A stretch of DNA of 41,401 bases, from positions 1 through 41,401 of the forward strand of contig JAOZTG010000008.1 in assembly GCA_029939235.1 (NCBI GenBank). The letters run 5' to 3'. Positions within the stretch are counted from its first letter, which is position 1, and each line of letters opens with the position of its first letter. Shown here piece after piece: positions 27,064-35,161 of the stretch. The notes beneath the pieces are model-generated. The model did no database searches, was not told the origin of the DNA, and saw nothing but the letters and a program-made list of their open reading frames with translations. This DNA comes from Flavobacteriaceae bacterium. GTDB lineage: Bacteria; Bacteroidota; Bacteroidia; Flavobacteriales; Flavobacteriaceae. The translations under genes were made by a program, and so were the position numbers.

Positions 27064-29049
27064 TTACAGATCATCTTCTCCCGGAATATCACCATCCAAT
27101 GTATAGGTCAGAGGCACATTGGATCCTTTTGCAGAAACACGAACATATCCTTGCATTTCCTGATGCAATGCTGAACAGAAATCAGTACAATAGAATGGCC
27201 AAACACCAACTTGTTTAGGTTCCCATGTAAAAGTAGTAGTTCTACCCGGCATGATCAATAATTCTGATGTATTAGCACCAATCATTGAAATACCATGAGG
27301 CACATCATAATCCTGTTCTAAGTTAGTTACATGGAAAAATACTTTGTCACCAACTCTTACTCCTTCAATATTATCAGGTGAGAAGTGTGAACGAATCATT
27401 GACATATAAATATGTACTTCATTTCCTTTTCGAACAACTTTGGTTTCAGCTTCGGTTTTAACAGCATATTCATGCTTATTATCCTCTAAACGGAATATTT
27501 TTTGTGAATTTTTTGCAACTATATCAGCAGCAATACCTGCCGCATAATGTGGTTCACCAATCGTTGGAAAATCCAATAGCAGTTCCATTTTTTCACCGGA
27601 GATATCAAATAACTGAGCACTTTGACATACTTCAGGACCTGTTGGTAAATAACGGTCTTTTGTAATTTTGTTCATTGCAACCAAATATTTATCGTCAGGA
27701 GTTTGAGAATTTCCACCTGGTATCATTAAGTGACCTACGGAATAATAAACCGGATGTCTGTCAATAACTTTCAAATCTTTGATATTCCACTTTACAACTT
27801 CCGAAGAAATAAAGAATGTTGTATATCCATTTCCTCTTGTATCAAATTCTGTATGAAGTGGTCCTAAACCCGGTTGATCTAAAACACCATAATTTACTGC
27901 TTCAAATTTAATAATTGGAATTCCATATGCATCACCATCAAATGCTTTATCAGCAATTGCTTTTTGCATTTTGGTAAATGAGTGAACAGTCATCGCTGCG
28001 GCTAATTTACCATTACCAATAATATATTCACCTGTTGGATCAACATCACAACCATGTGGTGATTTAGCCGTAGGTAAGAAATAAATAGCTCCGGGAACAT
28101 CTTTAGGTTCAACAACCAATACTTCTTTTTTCATCACAGAAGTAGAAGTATGTGCATCATCATTCCATGTATTATGTGCATATTTTGCAGGTACTTTTTT
28201 CCCTCCTCCATTTTTTACATACTCTTCAATTTTTTTCCAGTTAATGGCAGCAATAAAATCCTTATCATTTTGAGATGCATTAACTTCCAATAAAGTATTT
28301 GCTTCTTCTGTATTATAAGTTGAGAAAAAGAACCATCCATGAGATTTTCCACGACCAGGATGAGATAGATCATAGTTGAAACCTGGCATTTTTATCTGGA
28401 AAGCAATTTCCATATTACCATGGTCTTTATCAATACTTAAAAAAGTAAGAGCACCACTAAAGTTACCTTTTAGATCTTTTATAGGCATATCTCTTTGAGG
28501 AAACGGAACTGCAAAACGAGTACCTGCCACCACATATTCTGAGTTTTCAGTAACAAATGAAGAACTGTGATTTCCGGCAGAATTAGGAATTTCAATAATT
28601 TCTTCTGTCTCAAAAGTTTTCAAACTGATACGTGCAATACGAGGTGTATTGTTTTCATTGATAAATACCCAACGACCATCAACTGTACCATTTGTTTGAG
28701 AAATGTCTGGATGATGAGAATCCCCCCAGGGAATAAAACCATGAGATGTCATTAACATTGGTTTGGTTTCTTCACTATAACCGTAACCTTTTTCAGGATC
28801 TTGTGAAAATACCGGTATTACTCTAAACAAACGACCTGATGGCAATCCGTAAACAGCCAACTGACCGCTAAAACCACCGGATACAAATGCATAATGAGAA
28901 TCGTGCTCACCCGGTGCAATATAAACTTTTTCAGCAGCATTACCTGTTATTGCTCCTTTGCTTGTTTTTTTACTTGTATCCGGACCACAACCTATCAGGA
29001 AAGTAGCAGTAATTGCAAATAAAAAAATCGATTTAAAAATTGTTTTCAT
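27064..29049 (-). CDS. nosZ: Nitrous oxide reductase NosZ, clade II, Sec/lipoprotein type (cluster 1)
   Basis: A complete 661-residue N2O reductase that reduces N2O to N2 in the periplasm. The signal peptide is Sec type with a lipobox (LIGC, Cys21) and has no twin Arg, as in clade II of Bacteroidota. The seven-bladed propeller carries all seven CuZ histidines by motif: His112 and His113 (GDSHHPD), His161 (AGNHSS), His332 (KSPHGCD), His399 (GPLHTE), His440 (SVGHLM), His501 (GEPHYA). The C-terminal cupredoxin domain has the full CuA set: His585 (VPHGIS), Cys621, Cys625, His629 and Met632 in YCTDFCSALHQEM. It follows the cytochrome c gene after 32 bases and is probably transcribed from upstream of the fasciclin gene. 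Confidence 0.97.
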   Translation of the reverse strand: MKTIFKSIFLFAITATFLIGCGPDTSKKTSKGAITGNAAEKVYIAPGEHDSHYAFVSGGFSGQLAVYGLPSGRLFRVIPVFSQDPEKGYGYSEETKPMLMTSHGFIPWGDSHHPDISQTNGTVDGRWVFINENNTPRIARISLKTFETEEIIEIPNSAGNHSSSFVTENSEYVVAGTRFAVPFPQRDMPIKDLKGNFSGALTFLSIDKDHGNMEIAFQIKMPGFNYDLSHPGRGKSHGWFFFSTYNTEEANTLLEVNASQNDKDFIAAINWKKIEEYVKNGGGKKVPAKYAHNTWNDDAHTSTSVMKKEVLVVEPKDVPGAIYFLPTAKSPHGCDVDPTGEYIIGNGKLAAAMTVHSFTKMQKAIADKAFDGDAYGIPIIKFEAVNYGVLDQPGLGPLHTEFDTRGNGYTTFFISSEVVKWNIKDLKVIDRHPVYYSVGHLMIPGGNSQTPDDKYLVAMNKITKDRYLPTGPEVCQSAQLFDISGEKMELLLDFPTIGEPHYAAGIAADIVAKNSQKIFRLEDNKHEYAVKTEAETKVVRKGNEVHIYMSMIRSHFSPDNIEGVRVGDKVFFHVTNLEQDYDVPHGISMIGANTSELLIMPGRTTTFTWEPKQVGVWPFYCTDFCSALHQEMQGYVRVSAKGSNVPLTYTLDGDIPGEDDL

Positions 29050-29081
29050 AATTTAGTTAAATTTAGTTTAGTTTTTTAGTT

Positions 29082-29552
29082 TTAGTTTTTTGTTCTAAAA
29101 TACTCAAGAACAGCTCTTGCTTCTTCCTCCGTCAGATTTTGATTTGCCATAGGAGCACTATACTCCATTAACAATTCTTTTGCTTTGGCATTTTCAACAA
29201 CCATCACTTCAGGATTTAATATCATATTCATGATCCACTCAGGTGTTTGCTTTTTAGTAACTCCTGCTAAAGGTGGTCCAACAAAACGCTTGGTCATTTT
29301 ATGACAAGCCGTACATTTTGCTCTAAATATTTCTTTTCCTTTTTCGGCCAAAGCATTGTCAATATCACCCAAAGTAAGACTCTTAATAGGCCCCACACCT
29401 TTATCCTTCATTGGATCGATCTTCTCAGGCTCCTTTTCCTTTGTTACTTCCTTTTTTTCAGGTTCTTTAGCAACTTCTTCTTTCGCTTTTTCACCTCCAC
29501 AACTGGACATTAAAACTACCAATATCAGTATTGTCAAAAATTTTAATTTCAT
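29082..29552 (-). CDS. Monohaem cytochrome c lipoprotein, probable electron donor to NosZ1
   Basis: A 156-residue lipoprotein (lipobox LMSSC, Cys18). A charged Lys/Glu-rich tether (about 21-50) precedes a small class I cytochrome c domain with Cys80, Cys83 and His84 (KCTACHK). Met135 in YSAPMANQNL is the likely sixth haem ligand. Its place directly before nosZ1 suggests it feeds electrons to CuA. The haem domain resembles the first haem domain fused to NosZ2 at 39480: both show CxACHK, FxGPxLA, a Trp-containing helix and MxNQN in the same order. Confidence 0.9.
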   Translation of the reverse strand: MKLKFLTILILVVLMSSCGGEKAKEEVAKEPEKKEVTKEKEPEKIDPMKDKGVGPIKSLTLGDIDNALAEKGKEIFRAKCTACHKMTKRFVGPPLAGVTKKQTPEWIMNMILNPEVMVVENAKAKELLMEYSAPMANQNLTEEEARAVLEYFRTKN

Positions 29553-29577
29553 AAAATATTTTTTAAATTATTCTTAA

Positions 29578-30177
29578 TTATTCAGCAGGTACTAACACAT
29601 CTCCAACAACGTGTATCCACCCATTACTAACTTTTACAGACATTAAAACCTCTGTACCACCTACAAATATTTTTCCGTCTTTATTCTCTACAGTAAGGTA
29701 TTTACCTGAAGCCATATACAGTTTCCTGCCTTTTTTAGCCTCTTTTTTTAATTGTTTGATAGGGTAATTTGCCGGAGCAACATGATTTTTTAGTACAAAA
29801 GCTAAAGCATTTTTATTCTCTGGTTTTAACAAATTGTCAACAGCATCTTGAATTTTAACAAAAGCACTATTTACAGGTGCAAATACGGTTAACGGACCTG
29901 CGTTCACTAAAGCATCTTCTACCCCAGCAGCTTGAACTGCTGCAACTAGAGTTGAGAAAGGCATGTTGCCGTCATCATCTTTGTAGGTCATAGCTACTTG
30001 AAGAACATTTGCCTGTTCCCCCTCACTTAATTCAACAGCTGCTTGCCCACGATGCTCAGTTGTTGATTTTGTTGTTACTTCTGTTTTTGTTTCACTTTTC
30101 ACTTCCTGTTTGTCGTTTTTACACGAAACAAGAGCAAATATGAACAATACTACGATTGTTAAAAATTTAATTTTCAT
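29578..30177 (-). CDS. Fasciclin-domain lipoprotein of nos cluster 1
   Basis: A 199-residue protein counted from the Met at 30177, which starts a lipoprotein signal (MKIKFLTIVVLFIFALVSC); the frame also has an ATG at 30231 that would add 18 implausible residues. A single fasciclin (FAS1) domain covers about 65-198, with the motifs ALVNAGPLTVFAPVNSAF and VLKNHVAP, and ends in NGWIHVVGDVLVPAE. Fasciclin lipoproteins recur next to nosZ in Flavobacteriia (from memory), but their role is not established. It is the first gene of cluster 1, 25 bases before the cytochrome c. Confidence 0.88.
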   Translation of the reverse strand: MKIKFLTIVVLFIFALVSCKNDKQEVKSETKTEVTTKSTTEHRGQAAVELSEGEQANVLQVAMTYKDDDGNMPFSTLVAAVQAAGVEDALVNAGPLTVFAPVNSAFVKIQDAVDNLLKPENKNALAFVLKNHVAPANYPIKQLKKEAKKGRKLYMASGKYLTVENKDGKIFVGGTEVLMSVKVSNGWIHVVGDVLVPAE

Positions 30178-30228
30178 AATGATGTACTTAGTTAAGTTTT
30201 GAATGTTTAGATATTTGTAACGAATATA

Positions 30229-30236
30229 CAAAAATA
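30229..30236 (-). promoter_or_regulatory. Candidate -7 element of nos cluster 1
   Basis: On the minus strand TATTTTTG matches TAnnTTTG, 51 bases before the chosen fasciclin start. No CAA (TTG on the minus strand) lies at the standard spacing; the nearest is about 26 bases away. Confidence 0.33.
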
Positions 30237-30576
30237 TGTTACATTGGTTACGTAAAACATGACAAATATCACTAAAGAGATTAATCTATCTTTTTATAAC
30301 TTTTTTAAGCTGATCAGATAGAAAAAAGATATGAATAGAAATTTTATTTTGCACTGTAGATGGGTAAAACAAATTAAGTACCTAAAAAATAATCAGAGCC
30401 TATTTTATTCAAAAAATGAATCTTAATAAAGATTCGTTATTCAAAAAATTTACACTTATTATAATTTTCCAGTAGATCTAATTATTTTTTAAACAAATCA
30501 CAACATTCTTAATGAATTTTATTGTAATTTAGTACTTCATCAAATATAATTGAAAGCATTTAAAGACTGTAAAATC

Positions 30577-30592
30577 AATCATATATATGATT
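30577..30592. promoter_or_regulatory. Perfect 16-base palindrome upstream of the PAS gene
   Basis: AATCATATATATGATT reads the same on both strands and lies 61 bases before the PAS start codon. It could be an operator for a dimeric regulator. Chance is not excluded in such AT-rich DNA. Confidence 0.35.
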
Positions 30593-30653
30593 TTTCTAAT
30601 TTATTATCAGTAAAAATCAACCCACGATTGTTCATCAAAGTAAATTTATAATA

Positions 30654-31310
30654 ATGGAAAATACTAAAGGTAAAAGATTAACTAAAAAAGATCGTCCGAA
30701 TCCCATAAATGAAGAGATTATTATTCCTGATGATCAGGTTTTAATAAGTGTAACTGATCCAAAAGGTATCATCATTGAAGCTAATGATATTTTTGTTCAA
30801 GTCTCTGGTTATAATGAAGATGAATTAATAGGTTCTTCTCACAATATAATTCGCCATCCTGATATGCCAAAAATCATGTTTAAAATAGTTTGGGATCATA
30901 TTATGGATAAGGAAAATGTAATGGCTGTAGTAAAAAATTTAGCAAAAGACGGAAAATACTATTGGGTAGTAACCGATTTTGTTACCAGGGTAGATGCTGA
31001 TAGAAACATCATTAACTATACTGCATATCGAAGACCCGTTGCTGACAAAGTAAAACAGGCCGTAATTCCTTTGTATAAAGCTTTGTGTGCAATTGAAGAA
31101 GTTGCCGGAATGGATGCTGCAGAAAGATTTTTAAATCATTATTTTGATGATAGAGATACCAATTATGATGATATGGTAGAAGAAATAATTGTAAAAAATT
31201 GTGACAAAGCAGCTGTTTTGGGATTTGGAGATAATGTGGAAGGCACAATGAAAGAGATGTCAAAAGAAAAGAAACAATCATTGTTCAATAAATTGTTTGG
31301 AGTGAAATAA
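30654..31310 (+). CDS. Stand-alone Aer-like PAS protein (putative flavin redox/oxygen sensor)
   Basis: A 218-residue soluble protein. Residues about 22-130 form a PAS domain very close to that of the E. coli aerotaxis sensor Aer: ANDIFVQVSGY, then HNIIRHPDMPK, then VVKNLAKDGKYYWV. Arg67, His68, Asp70, Trp80 and Asn95 sit exactly ten residues after the Aer positions (57, 58, 60, 70, 85) that, from memory, are needed for FAD binding. The remaining 85 residues are helical and charged, ending KQSLFNKLFGVK, and show no kinase, HAMP, methyl-accepting or DNA-binding domain. It is divergent from cluster 1 and convergent with cluster 2 (one base between the stops). It may report respiratory redox state to a partner. 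Confidence 0.85.
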   Translation: MENTKGKRLTKKDRPNPINEEIIIPDDQVLISVTDPKGIIIEANDIFVQVSGYNEDELIGSSHNIIRHPDMPKIMFKIVWDHIMDKENVMAVVKNLAKDGKYYWVVTDFVTRVDADRNIINYTAYRRPVADKVKQAVIPLYKALCAIEEVAGMDAAERFLNHYFDDRDTNYDDMVEEIIVKNCDKAAVLGFGDNVEGTMKEMSKEKKQSLFNKLFGVK

Positions 31311-31311
31311 A

Positions 31312-31944
31312 CTACTCAGATTTCATATAAGCCTGTATATGGGCGTCTAACAAAATTGTATCGGTTACAACAAAACCTTCCTCCTCCTCTTTTGGGTTTG
31401 GATTATTAGCTGAACCATAAAAAATTCCCCAGTCTGTACGATTTAAAATAATTGTTTTGGTGTTGAAATATAAACTGTCATTCTTTAATTCAATTATTCC
31501 TTCAAAATCATGACAAATACCAGTTTCAAAAATTATAAAATCACCGGTAATTTTGTAGTTATCCTTATTGATTTTATCTATAGAATGCGACTCGAAATGA
31601 GCATCAGGATAAACTTTTGTATGGAAGAACTCAACAGATCTTAATACATTTTGAAGAGTTCCTTGCAGTAATTTATTATCAATATCGGTATTGATAATAC
31701 TCTTCATATCTATAGTGAAATTAGCTTTTATTGGATTTTTGTCATTCTCTAAAATTATTTCACCTTCTTTAAATTTTATAAGCCCAAAATGAGCACAATT
31801 CCAATGTAATTTGCTCATTGCCGTATCTAAAATATAGGTGTTATAATCTTTTTCCTGTGTATTCATCTTTGGTTTAGAAGCAAAAATAAACAACTCCAAA
31901 AACAGTATTAATATGATAACTTTATATAAAATAGATAATCGCAT
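31312..31944 (-). CDS. YceI-like family protein downstream of nos cluster 2
   Basis: A 210-residue protein with an N-terminal hydrophobic segment (about 7-22), probably a signal peptide or anchor. The body fits the YceI fold: the opening YILDTAMSKLHWNCAHFGLI, KEGEIILEN, FTIDMKSI, FFHTKVYPDAHFES, YKITGDFIIFETGICHDFEG and the closing LDAHIQAY. It is distant from the YceI-like protein at 83-637. It lies 75 bases after the pentapeptide gene on the same strand, so it is probably the last gene of cluster 2. YceI proteins bind isoprenoids; a role near quinol-linked N2O reduction is only a guess. Confidence 0.78.
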   Translation of the reverse strand: MRLSILYKVIILILFLELFIFASKPKMNTQEKDYNTYILDTAMSKLHWNCAHFGLIKFKEGEIILENDKNPIKANFTIDMKSIINTDIDNKLLQGTLQNVLRSVEFFHTKVYPDAHFESHSIDKINKDNYKITGDFIIFETGICHDFEGIIELKNDSLYFNTKTIILNRTDWGIFYGSANNPNPKEEEEGFVVTDTILLDAHIQAYMKSE

Positions 31945-32019
31945 TGTTTTGATTACTTTAGTTTTACACTAATTTTTTTAACTTCTTAATCTGAAAATCA
32001 ACAGGCAGTCAACTACTAA

Positions 32020-32940
32020 CTATTTTATGTCTTGCCAAACACCAGTTGCCAGATCATTTTCATCAATAAATCCTAAAATTTCTTTTGGAATATTTTTAGC
32101 TCCTTTAAAGTTTGTGCCTTCAAACTCGGTACCAAAAAAATTACAGCCTTTTAAATCAGCACCACTAAAATCAGTGCCTTGTAAGTGGCCTCCCTGAAAA
32201 TTTGCATACCAAAGTCGTGAATTGATAAAGGTAGATTCTTCCAATCCGGCACCTGTAAAATCAGCATAGGAAAAATCACAACTATCCAATTTAGATTTTA
32301 TAAGCACAGCCCTGAATAATTTTGCTTTTATGCCTGTCGAACCCGTCAAATCACTTTCTAAAAACTCTGAATCTTTCATCAAAGCTCCCGAGAAATCACA
32401 ATTACGCATGGTGGTAAAATGACCTTCCATACCAAACATATTTGCTCCTCTAAAGTTAGAATTTGATAGTGGCACATAATTAACTTTTACATGAAACAAT
32501 CTACTTTGCTGGAAATTAATACTATCCATAACAGAACCATCAAAAATAGTCCACCTTACATCCGCTGCTCTAAAATCAGATTTACGATAATTACCATCCA
32601 TACATCGGCCTGAACGTATAGATGCCCCTCTAAAATCTCCTTCAATTACACTGGCTTTTGGCCAGTAAACCTCATCTAATGAATCTCTACGAAAATCATC
32701 ACCGTCCTGAGGAATTGCTTTAATCCCCTTGTATCTTTTTTTACCACTCAAAAGCGTAGTTTCTTCATCAATAATTGCATTAAGCTGATCTGGCTCTAAA
32801 AATATTGCCAGCTCCGGTAAGCCTGTTGTATCTGGTTTATTGGGAAATAACTGACTCGTTACTGATGCACTTTGGAATGAACACGAAAACAAAAAAAATG
32901 AGAAAATTATAATAATTGTAAAATGTAAAATGTTTTTCAT
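32020..32940 (-). CDS. Pentapeptide-repeat lipoprotein in nos cluster 2
   Basis: A 306-residue lipoprotein (signal peptide with lipobox LFSC, Cys20). From about residue 95 to 285 it consists of A(D/N)LxX-type pentapeptide repeats, such as SNFRGANMFG, CDFSYADFTGAGL and TDFSGADLKGCNF, which form a right-handed quadrilateral beta-helix. It begins 48 bases after nosY2, consistent with one operon. A surface-exposed or periplasmic scaffold role is likely. No enzyme motif is visible. The link with nos is positional only. Confidence 0.85.
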   Translation of the reverse strand: MKNILHFTIIIIFSFFLFSCSFQSASVTSQLFPNKPDTTGLPELAIFLEPDQLNAIIDEETTLLSGKKRYKGIKAIPQDGDDFRRDSLDEVYWPKASVIEGDFRGASIRSGRCMDGNYRKSDFRAADVRWTIFDGSVMDSINFQQSRLFHVKVNYVPLSNSNFRGANMFGMEGHFTTMRNCDFSGALMKDSEFLESDLTGSTGIKAKLFRAVLIKSKLDSCDFSYADFTGAGLEESTFINSRLWYANFQGGHLQGTDFSGADLKGCNFFGTEFEGTNFKGAKNIPKEILGFIDENDLATGVWQDIK

Positions 32941-32988
32941 ATTCTAAATCTATTATTTCAATACTCACTACTAAAACCTCCTACTTTT

Positions 32989-33825
32989 TTATACAACATC
33001 ATTTCTATTAAAATACCTATTACCTAAAAAGGCAAACAGAAAACCTAAAATGATTGGATATAAAATTGAAAATGCAATAAAAACACTTCTACTTACCGTG
33101 TCTAACACATAATAAGATGCCGTTCCCATTACAGTAAGCTGAGGATCAAAAAGAATTAAACTACCTGTTCGAAAAACCTGCAATGGATTTAGCATTCCCA
33201 AACCTATGATCAGATCTGGATTACCACGCATTCGCAACATAATTCCAATTAAAATCAGATCGATAAATGCAACCAGAAATAACCAAATAATAAACGCAGT
33301 ACTAACAGCAATATCTTGTGAGGAAGCTCTGGCAGAAATATACATACTCAATCCTAAAAAGAAGAACACCAAAGACGCCAACAAAGCACTATACAGGAAA
33401 AACAAGTCCCATGGCACATCAATATTAGTAATTAAGGCCCAAATTACCGATCCTAACAAGGCAATAAAAACAGGAGTGTAAATAATAAAAAAACGTCCAA
33501 TGAGTTTTCCCCAAAAATAACTACTAAAAGAAATGGGCAAAGATAATATGTACTCCATCACACTATTTTCTCTGTCACCTACTACTGAACGAACCGTTGA
33601 AATAAGCACATAAATAGGTAAAATTGCCATACTAATTTGCATAAAAGTAACCATTAGCCGACTCAAACCAACAAATCCTATAATTTGTGATTCGGTTATA
33701 CCGGATGTAAACATTACAGCTACAAATCCGCCAAATAATAAACTATAAGCCCAAAACCAAGTGGAACGAAGGTTTTGACGAATATCAGATTTTATAATTT
33801 CCTTTAAACTTTCAAAGTTTTTCAT
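32989..33825 (-). CDS. nosY: ABC transporter permease NosY (cluster 2)
   Basis: A 278-residue ABC-2-type membrane protein with six predicted helices. Motifs typical of NosY permeases include DIRQNLRSTWFWAYSLLFGG at the start, RSVVGDRENSVMEYILSLPISFSSYFWGKLIGR after the second helix and GMLNPLQVFRTGSLILFDP near residue 210. It would form NosDFY with NosF2 and NosD2. It begins 52 bases after nosL2. It is poorly similar to nosY1 apart from the shared family pattern. Confidence 0.88.
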   Translation of the reverse strand: MKNFESLKEIIKSDIRQNLRSTWFWAYSLLFGGFVAVMFTSGITESQIIGFVGLSRLMVTFMQISMAILPIYVLISTVRSVVGDRENSVMEYILSLPISFSSYFWGKLIGRFFIIYTPVFIALLGSVIWALITNIDVPWDLFFLYSALLASLVFFFLGLSMYISARASSQDIAVSTAFIIWLFLVAFIDLILIGIMLRMRGNPDLIIGLGMLNPLQVFRTGSLILFDPQLTVMGTASYYVLDTVSRSVFIAFSILYPIILGFLFAFLGNRYFNRNDVV

Positions 33826-33877
33826 TGATACAGATCTATATTGATTTTTTATTTTATCAGCTATAATAAAACGAGAA

Positions 33878-34435
33878 CTAATTCTTTTTTACTTTGTCGT
33901 TTTCTTTCTCTAATTTTTCTTCCAACTTTTTCAATTTTTCCGGGTTCTCTTTCATCATCAACATTTTTTCCTGAATAAAAGCCTCTCTCATAGTTTTTCC
34001 TTCATTGATCCTTTGTAATACCTGCTCAAAAGTATAAACACTATCCGTATCAGGTTTATTAGAGTAAGCAGAATAACCATATCCCATTGGCGTATGTTTA
34101 CCATAATCATAAAATGCTGTTTCTGCATCAATCCAATTGGAAGGATCATTTCCCTTACTTGCATCTCCTATCCAAAACCTAGCTTTATTGCCTTTCCACT
34201 GATTCCAGGTCATAGTATCTCTCATCTCTTCAGCCAAACAACCTATATCATCATACCAATGAACTTCTCCAAATTCATTAATAGATTGAGCATTATAACG
34301 TTGATCCGTCAATCCCATAAGACAGATATAACACACATCCCTATCAAAATTAATATCACGGGCTTCGTACGTTACATTTTGTCTACATGAACTAAAAAGA
34401 ATAAAAACTCCTAGTAGTAAACTTATTTTATTCAT
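33878..34435 (-). CDS. nosL: NosL-like copper lipoprotein with charged C-terminal extension (cluster 2)
   Basis: A 185-residue protein counted from the Met at 34435, which gives the lipoprotein signal MNKISLLLGVFILFSSC. In-frame Mets at 34444 and 34495 are alternatives; the latter would overlap nosF2. The NosL copper motif is VCYICLM (CxxCxM). FGEVHWYDDIGCLAEEM, WIDAETAFYDYGKHTPMGYGYSAY and YTFEQVLQRI follow the family order. The last 45 residues are unusual for NosL: a Met-containing EKMLMMKEN stretch and then a highly charged Lys/Glu coiled-coil-like tail. Presumed role: Cu(I) delivery to NosZ2. Confidence 0.85.
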   Translation of the reverse strand: MNKISLLLGVFILFSSCRQNVTYEARDINFDRDVCYICLMGLTDQRYNAQSINEFGEVHWYDDIGCLAEEMRDTMTWNQWKGNKARFWIGDASKGNDPSNWIDAETAFYDYGKHTPMGYGYSAYSNKPDTDSVYTFEQVLQRINEGKTMREAFIQEKMLMMKENPEKLKKLEEKLEKENDKVKKN

Positions 34436-34478
34436 TGTATACATATTTAATCTTTTTAACCGACGGTTAAAATTTTCA

Positions 34479-35132
34479 TTATACTTCTTTGTCAATCACA
34501 ATTTTACCCATATCCATTTCGATTAAACGATTTACCAAATTTTCTACTTCATCAATTCGATGGCTACTTATGATCATCAAAGCATTTTTGTCAAATTTAT
34601 GTAAATAATCAAATAATATATTTCGAGCTTTAGGATCTAAGTTAGCAGCGGGTTCATCCATTAATAAAATTTTTGGGGTTCTTCCTAATGCAAAAGATAC
34701 CAGAAGTTTTTGCTTCATTCCTCCTGATAGTTTCATAAAAGGTTTGTTCAAATTGCTTTGTACATCTAAACCTAAATTTTCGCTAATCTCCACAAATTCT
34801 TGTTGATCAGTATTGGTTAGTTTTCCAAAAAAATCCAACATTTCTCCAACAGTCATTTTTATTGGTGGAGGAATCTGTGGTACAAAACCAATATTCTGCA
34901 GTATTAATTCTCTTTCTTTTCGTGGATTCATCCCCAGCACCTCAATATCACCTTCGTATTTATAGAGTCCTAAAATACAACGTATCAGAGTTGTTTTTCC
35001 AGCACCATTCTGACCTACTAAAGCAATTCGTTCCCCAGCTTTAAAACCATTTGTCAAATTCTCAATTACAGTTGTTTTTTTAAAGGATTTTGTAAGCTGA
35101 TCAACTGAAATTAAGATTTCTGAGTCTTCCAT
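34479..35132 (-). CDS. nosF: ABC transporter ATPase NosF (cluster 2)
   Basis: A 217-residue ABC ATPase. Walker A is GQNGAGKTT (about 40-48), the signature LSGGMKQKLLV, Walker B ILLMDEPAANLDP, and the switch His is in SSHRIDE. Flanking nosH, nosL and nosY place it in the NosDFY complex. It starts 29 bases after the nosH stop. It is shorter than NosF1 (235 residues) because the C-terminal tail is absent. Confidence 0.92.
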   Translation of the reverse strand: MEDSEILISVDQLTKSFKKTTVIENLTNGFKAGERIALVGQNGAGKTTLIRCILGLYKYEGDIEVLGMNPRKERELILQNIGFVPQIPPPIKMTVGEMLDFFGKLTNTDQQEFVEISENLGLDVQSNLNKPFMKLSGGMKQKLLVSFALGRTPKILLMDEPAANLDPKARNILFDYLHKFDKNALMIISSHRIDEVENLVNRLIEMDMGKIVIDKEV

Positions 35133-35161
35133 TTATTTTTTTAGTTAGATTTTTGTAGTAT

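Larger units (their letters stand above)
30178..30653. other. Divergent regulatory region between nos cluster 1 and the PAS gene
   Basis: These 476 very AT-rich bases hold no gene on either strand. They presumably carry the promoters of fas-cyc-nosZ1 (minus) and of the PAS gene (plus). Visible elements are a TAnnTTTG-like box at 30229-30236 (minus), an ATGTT...AACAT partial dyad at 30236-30260 containing TTACGTAA, and a 16-base perfect palindrome at 30577-30592. No canonical TTGAT-N4-ATCAA FNR site was found. Confidence 0.6.

Noticed and set aside
29400-29500. Short repeated words as a CRISPR-like or tandem repeat
   Set aside because: They are codons of the Lys/Glu-rich linker in the cytochrome c lipoprotein; there is no repeat-spacer regularity.
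29301-29577. Two plus-strand Phe/Ser-rich open frames over the cytochrome c gene
   Set aside because: They arise from the antisense of the Lys/Glu tether codons; low complexity and no plausible start context.
30232-30653. FNR/CRP-type TTGAT-N4-ATCAA site ahead of nos cluster 1
   Set aside because: Several ATCAA and TTGAT-like half sites occur by chance in AT-rich DNA, but no pair has the correct spacing and symmetry.
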